DNA from: UMGS1370 sp963557065
GTDB lineage: Bacteria; Bacillota; Clostridia; Lachnospirales; Lachnospiraceae
Length of the DNA stretch: 17,037 nt
Direction: 5' to 3'
Assembly (NCBI GenBank): GCA_963557065.1
Contig: CAUWCT010000030.1
Coordinates: forward strand, 1 to 17,037
The position numbers and the translations under genes were made by a program. This document shows positions 15,379 to 17,037 of the stretch, piece after piece (position 1 is the first letter of the stretch; each line of letters opens with the position of its first letter). The notes beneath the pieces were generated by a model that did not search any database, was not told the origin of the DNA, and was given only the letters and a program-made list of their open reading frames with translations.

Positions 15379-16346
15379 ATGAGAGTACGGAACTGAAGAA
15401 TGCAGTAAGAGCAGCGGATAAAGAGGCCCAATACGATGCCAGCGCAAAACGCCTGCTGGGACAGAAGATCATACTGGCTCATATATTAGCGGCATCAGTA
15501 GAGGAATTTAAAGGAATGGCCCCCAGGGAGATAGCTTCCCATATAGAAGGAACTCCATACATCAGCGCCATTCCTACAGAGCCGGGACTGACGAATGCAG
15601 GTAAAAAAGAAGGCGAAAGACTGGTTGGGATCAATTCAGAAAGTGCAGAATTACATGAGGGAGTTGTAAGATTCGACATTGTATGCTATGTGCGGATGAA
15701 AGACGGAGTATCGCAGATCATTGTAAATGTAGAGGCACAGAAAGACGAACCTCAAAGTTACGAAATCCTGAACCGGGCAATTTTTTATGTAAGCCGCCTG
15801 ATCTCATCACAGAAGGAAAGGGATTTTGAAAACTCCAGCTACAATGACATAAAGCGGGTATATTCCATCTGGGTCTGCATGAATATGGAAGAAAACACCA
15901 TGAACCATATCCATCTGACCGATGATCGGAAGCTGGGCTCCTATGAGTGGAAAGGGAAGCTGGATTTGCTGAACATTGTCATGATCGGTCTGGGAAAGCA
16001 TCTTGCAGAACATGAAGAAACATATGAACTGCACCGTCTGCTGGGAACTCTGCTGTCCCAGGACCTTGGAGCAGACGAGAAACTGAACATTATAGGAACT
16101 GAATATGATATTCCCATAGAGGAAACCATTAGAGAGGATGTGAGTCTTATGTGTAACTTGAGTCAGGGAATAAAAGAGAAGGGAATTGCAATCGGAGAAG
16201 CAAGAGGCGAGTCAAAAGGCGAAGCCAAAATCATCCTTGCCATGTACCAGAACGGATTCACAGCAGAGCAGATAGCCGCAGCCACCGATAAGGCTATAGA
16301 GGATGTAACAGCGATTATTGAGGGAAAGAAACCGATAGTGACGTAA
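15379..16346 (+). pseudogene. Second Rpn-family PD-(D/E)XK gene, apparently frameshifted at its 5' end
   Basis: The main frame is open from 15312 to TAA 16344-16346, but its first ATG is 15516. Family-like sequence already begins at about 15391 (TELKNAVRAADKEAQYDASA, then KRLLGQKIILAHIL), so 15516 is not the native start. The natural start is probably ATG 15379, with AGGAAAGGAAGG just before it; that frame reads MRVRN and stops. One indel near 15390 would restore about 320 residues. The nuclease core is intact: FDI and VEAQ correspond to D54, E73 and Q75 counted from 15516. A glycine/alanine/glutamate linker (GIAIGEARGESKGEAK) and an HTH-like tail follow. It differs in sequence from the Rpn-like gene at the left end. 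If translation starts at 15516, it would make 276 residues lacking the N-terminal helices. Confidence 0.7.
16149..16346 (+). CDS. Possible internal small protein: C-terminal domain of the second Rpn-like gene
   Basis: In-frame ATG 16149 follows AGAGAGGA (16131-16138) by 10 bases; GTG 16140 is an alternative. The 65-residue product (MCNLSQGIKEKG..., octapeptide linker, then FTAEQIAAATDKAIEDVTAI) is the HTH-like tail of the nuclease gene. The start context ATGTGTAA is the same as at the internal start of the left-hand locus (1117), though the rest has diverged. By analogy with E. coli short Rpn proteins it could be an antitoxin. Its expression would survive the upstream frameshift. Confidence 0.4.
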   Translation: MCNLSQGIKEKGIAIGEARGESKGEAKIILAMYQNGFTAEQIAAATDKAIEDVTAIIEGKKPIVT

Positions 16347-16383
16347 GGGCAGCCAAGAGGGTATACATCCTCTTAGTTCCCTT
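16345..16383 (+). terminator. Two-step hairpin between the Rpn-like gene and its duplicated tail
   Basis: AAGGG (16345-16349) pairs with CCCTT (16379-16383), and inside it AAGAGG (16355-16360) pairs with CCTCTT (16369-16374) around an 8-base loop. The structure starts in the stop codon. The T-run after it is poor, so termination may be partial, allowing some read-through into the duplicated tail. Confidence 0.45.
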
Positions 16384-16385
16384 GT

Positions 16386-16625
16386 GAAACCATTAGAGAG
16401 GATGTGAGTCTTATGTGTAACTTGAGTCAGGGAATAAAAGAGAAGGGAATTGCGATCGGTGAGTCGAGAGGGATTGCAATCGGAGAAGCAAGAGGCGAGT
16501 CAAAAGGTGAAGCCAAAATCATCCTTGCCATGTACCAGAACGGATTCACAGCAGAGCAGATAGCCGCAGCTACCGATAAGGACATAGAGGATGTAACAGC
16601 GATTATTGAGGGAAAGAAACCAATA
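16386..16625 (+). repeat. Recent tandem duplication of the Rpn-like gene's 3' end (source 16122-16337)
   Basis: This segment repeats 16122-16337 at an offset of 264, then 288 after a 24-base insertion at ~16455-16478. Apart from that insertion there are only a handful of substitutions in about 215 bases, so the copy is recent. The unit runs from the ribosome binding site of the internal start to the stop codon. The insertion adds one octapeptide (GIAIGESR beside GIAIGEAR), a slippage-type change in the repetitive linker. Confidence 0.9.
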
Positions 16626-16634
16626 TCAGTATAA
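16413..16634 (+). CDS. Free-standing copy of the Rpn C-terminal domain, possible antitoxin cistron
   Basis: The frame runs from ATG 16413 (or GTG 16404) to TAA 16632-16634, about 73-76 residues. It repeats the tail of the preceding Rpn-like gene: MCNLSQGIKEKG, two GIAIGExR octapeptides, GESKGEAK, then MYQNGFTAEQIAAATDK. It keeps AGAGAGGA upstream of the start. No nuclease residues are present. It is either a gene fragment or a separate small protein; the intact frame despite several silent or conservative changes favours a protein under some selection. A DNA-binding or self-antitoxin role is inferred from E. coli short Rpn proteins. Confidence 0.5.
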   Translation: MCNLSQGIKEKGIAIGESRGIAIGEARGESKGEAKIILAMYQNGFTAEQIAAATDKDIEDVTAIIEGKKPISV

Positions 16635-16652
16635 GGAAGCTTATAAAAGACG

Positions 16653-16688
16653 GGAGAGTCTTTGGACTTGTTAGTTCAAGGATTCTCC
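16653..16688 (+). terminator. Long hairpin after the duplicated Rpn tail
   Basis: Fourteen consecutive pairs, including three G-U, join 16653-16666 (GGAGAGTCTTTGGA) with 16675-16688 (TTCAAGGATTCTCC) around an 8-base loop. There is no T-run after it, so it may be a terminator needing a factor, or an RNA-end stabiliser. It lies 18 bases after the last stop codon. Confidence 0.45.
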
Positions 16689-16689
16689 G

Positions 16690-16767
16690 AGGGTGTAAAA
16701 TAAAGTGTGTAAGTTGAGAAAACCAATTTCAAAACTTACGCACTTTGTTTGCTTTACAGAGTGTGTT
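16690..16767. mobile_element. Short palindrome of two IS256-like terminal repeats
   Basis: The left arm TGTAAAATAAAGTGTGTAAG (16694-16713) and the right arm 16733-16758, read on the other strand (TGTAAAGCAAACAAAGTGCG), face each other. AAAGTGTGTAAGTT (16702-16715) pairs with 16733-16746 at 13 of 14 positions. The arms resemble, from memory, the terminal repeats of IS256-family elements of Clostridia (TGTAAA...AAAGTGTGTAA). Only about 17 bases separate the arms, so no transposase is left; it could be a solo or collapsed element. Confidence 0.4.
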
Positions 16768-16880
16768 AAGATAACAGGAAAGACTAACTATTAAAAGTCA
16801 AGTCTAAAATGAAAGTTTTTTGAATGAATTGCAGAAATGCATTTCAGATACATTTGAACCTTGAAAACTGCATGACAAAC

Positions 16881-16902
16881 AGAGTGTCATTGCTGGCACT
16901 CT
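16881..16902 (-). other. Hairpin downstream of the IS110-type transposase fragment
   Basis: AGAGTG (16881-16886) pairs with CACTCT (16897-16902) around a 10-base loop, 26 bases past the transposase stop on the - strand. Just beyond it lies ACCTTGAAAACTGCATG (16858-16874), a motif similar to that found near rRNA genes in Firmicutes and, in my memory, next to IS110 elements. It could belong to the element's non-coding right end. Between 16768 and 16857 I see nothing else. Confidence 0.3.
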
Positions 16903-16927
16903 AAAAGGAGATATTTACAGAAAAGAA

Positions 16928-17037
16928 TTAAGTTGTTGTCAGATATGCTCTACCGGATTTCTCCATTGCAAAAATCAATCGGACAAGCTTCTTTGTGGCA
17001 TGAGATAATGCGACATTATAGTGCTTGCCTTCCGAGC
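16928..17037 (-). CDS. C-terminus of an IS110-family transposase, cut by the window edge
   Basis: On the - strand the frame from 17035 to TAA at 16930-16928 gives 35 residues: SEGKHYNVALSHATKKLVRL, then IFAMEKSGRAYLTTT. The GKHYNVA..HA.KKLVR.I pattern is the C-terminal signature of IS110/IS116/IS902 transposases, DEDD recombinases with a serine-containing second domain that are guided by an element-encoded bridge RNA. The rest of the element lies beyond the right edge. Whether the element is complete cannot be told. Confidence 0.75.
   Translation of the reverse strand, partial: SEGKHYNVALSHATKKLVRLIFAMEKSGRAYLTTT

Noticed and set aside
15516..15518. ATG 15516 as the true start of the second Rpn-like gene
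   Set aside because: Family-like protein sequence continues about 40 codons upstream in the same frame, and there is no good ribosome binding site before 15516.
16858..16874. ACCTTGAAAACTGCATG as evidence of an rRNA operon
   Set aside because: The motif resembles sequence near Firmicutes rRNA genes, but no 16S, 23S, 5S or tRNA sequence is adjacent, and it lies in the non-coding flank of an IS110-type gene.
16945..17037. + strand open frame MLYRISPLQKSIG... running off the right edge
   Set aside because: The same bases on the - strand encode a clear IS110 transposase C-terminus ending in TAA, so the + strand frame is a shadow.

Overview
The window looks like a chromosomal segment of a Gram-positive anaerobe of the Clostridia, most likely Lachnospiraceae. 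This is an inference from the gdpP-rplI-dnaB gene order, the radical SAM/DUF4080 protein, the VanW protein, AGGAGG-type ribosome binding sites and many Rpn-like (PD-(D/E)XK) genes. No species is claimed. Every intact gene reads on the + strand; only an insertion-sequence fragment at the right edge is on the - strand.

Left flank (1-1776) is AT-rich and worn. It holds the tail of an unknown gene, a coding remnant, one intact Rpn-like nuclease gene with its own promoter, a hairpin, and a mosaic of broken pieces (a copy of part of the Rpn-like gene joined to a RhuM-like piece).

The core (1777-15311) is housekeeping. A promoter with an extended -10 drives gdpP-rplI-dnaB, whose genes overlap by one base. 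A 151-bp palindromic element sits directly after the dnaB stop. Next come threonylcarbamoyl-AMP synthase (tRNA t6A), dCMP deaminase, a radical SAM/DUF4080 protein fused in one frame to endonuclease III, a DEDDh exonuclease, a 36-residue membrane peptide, a secreted VanW protein, a PurM/HypE-like half protein, an Lrp/AsnC regulator, a PLP aminotransferase and the tRNA methyltransferase trmL. Tight spacing suggests one or a few long transcripts from about 5954 to 15311. Themes are tRNA modification, nucleotide supply and repair, and envelope.

Right flank (15312-17037) is accessory again. It has a second, diverged Rpn-like gene whose 5' end appears frameshifted, a recent duplication of its last ~215 bp as a free-standing small cistron, two hairpins, a short palindrome made of two IS256-like ends, and the 3' end of an IS110-family transposase.

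The most interesting signal is shared by both Rpn-like loci. Each has an in-frame internal start with a Shine-Dalgarno sequence where the nuclease domain meets a small HTH-like C-terminal domain. At the right-hand locus that internal cistron, with its ribosome binding site and stop, has been copied as a separate gene. In E. coli, Rpn toxins are blocked by short proteins made from internal starts, so these loci may be Clostridial nuclease/self-antitoxin modules, one with a duplicated antitoxin. The DUF4080-endonuclease III fusion is the second item worth attention.
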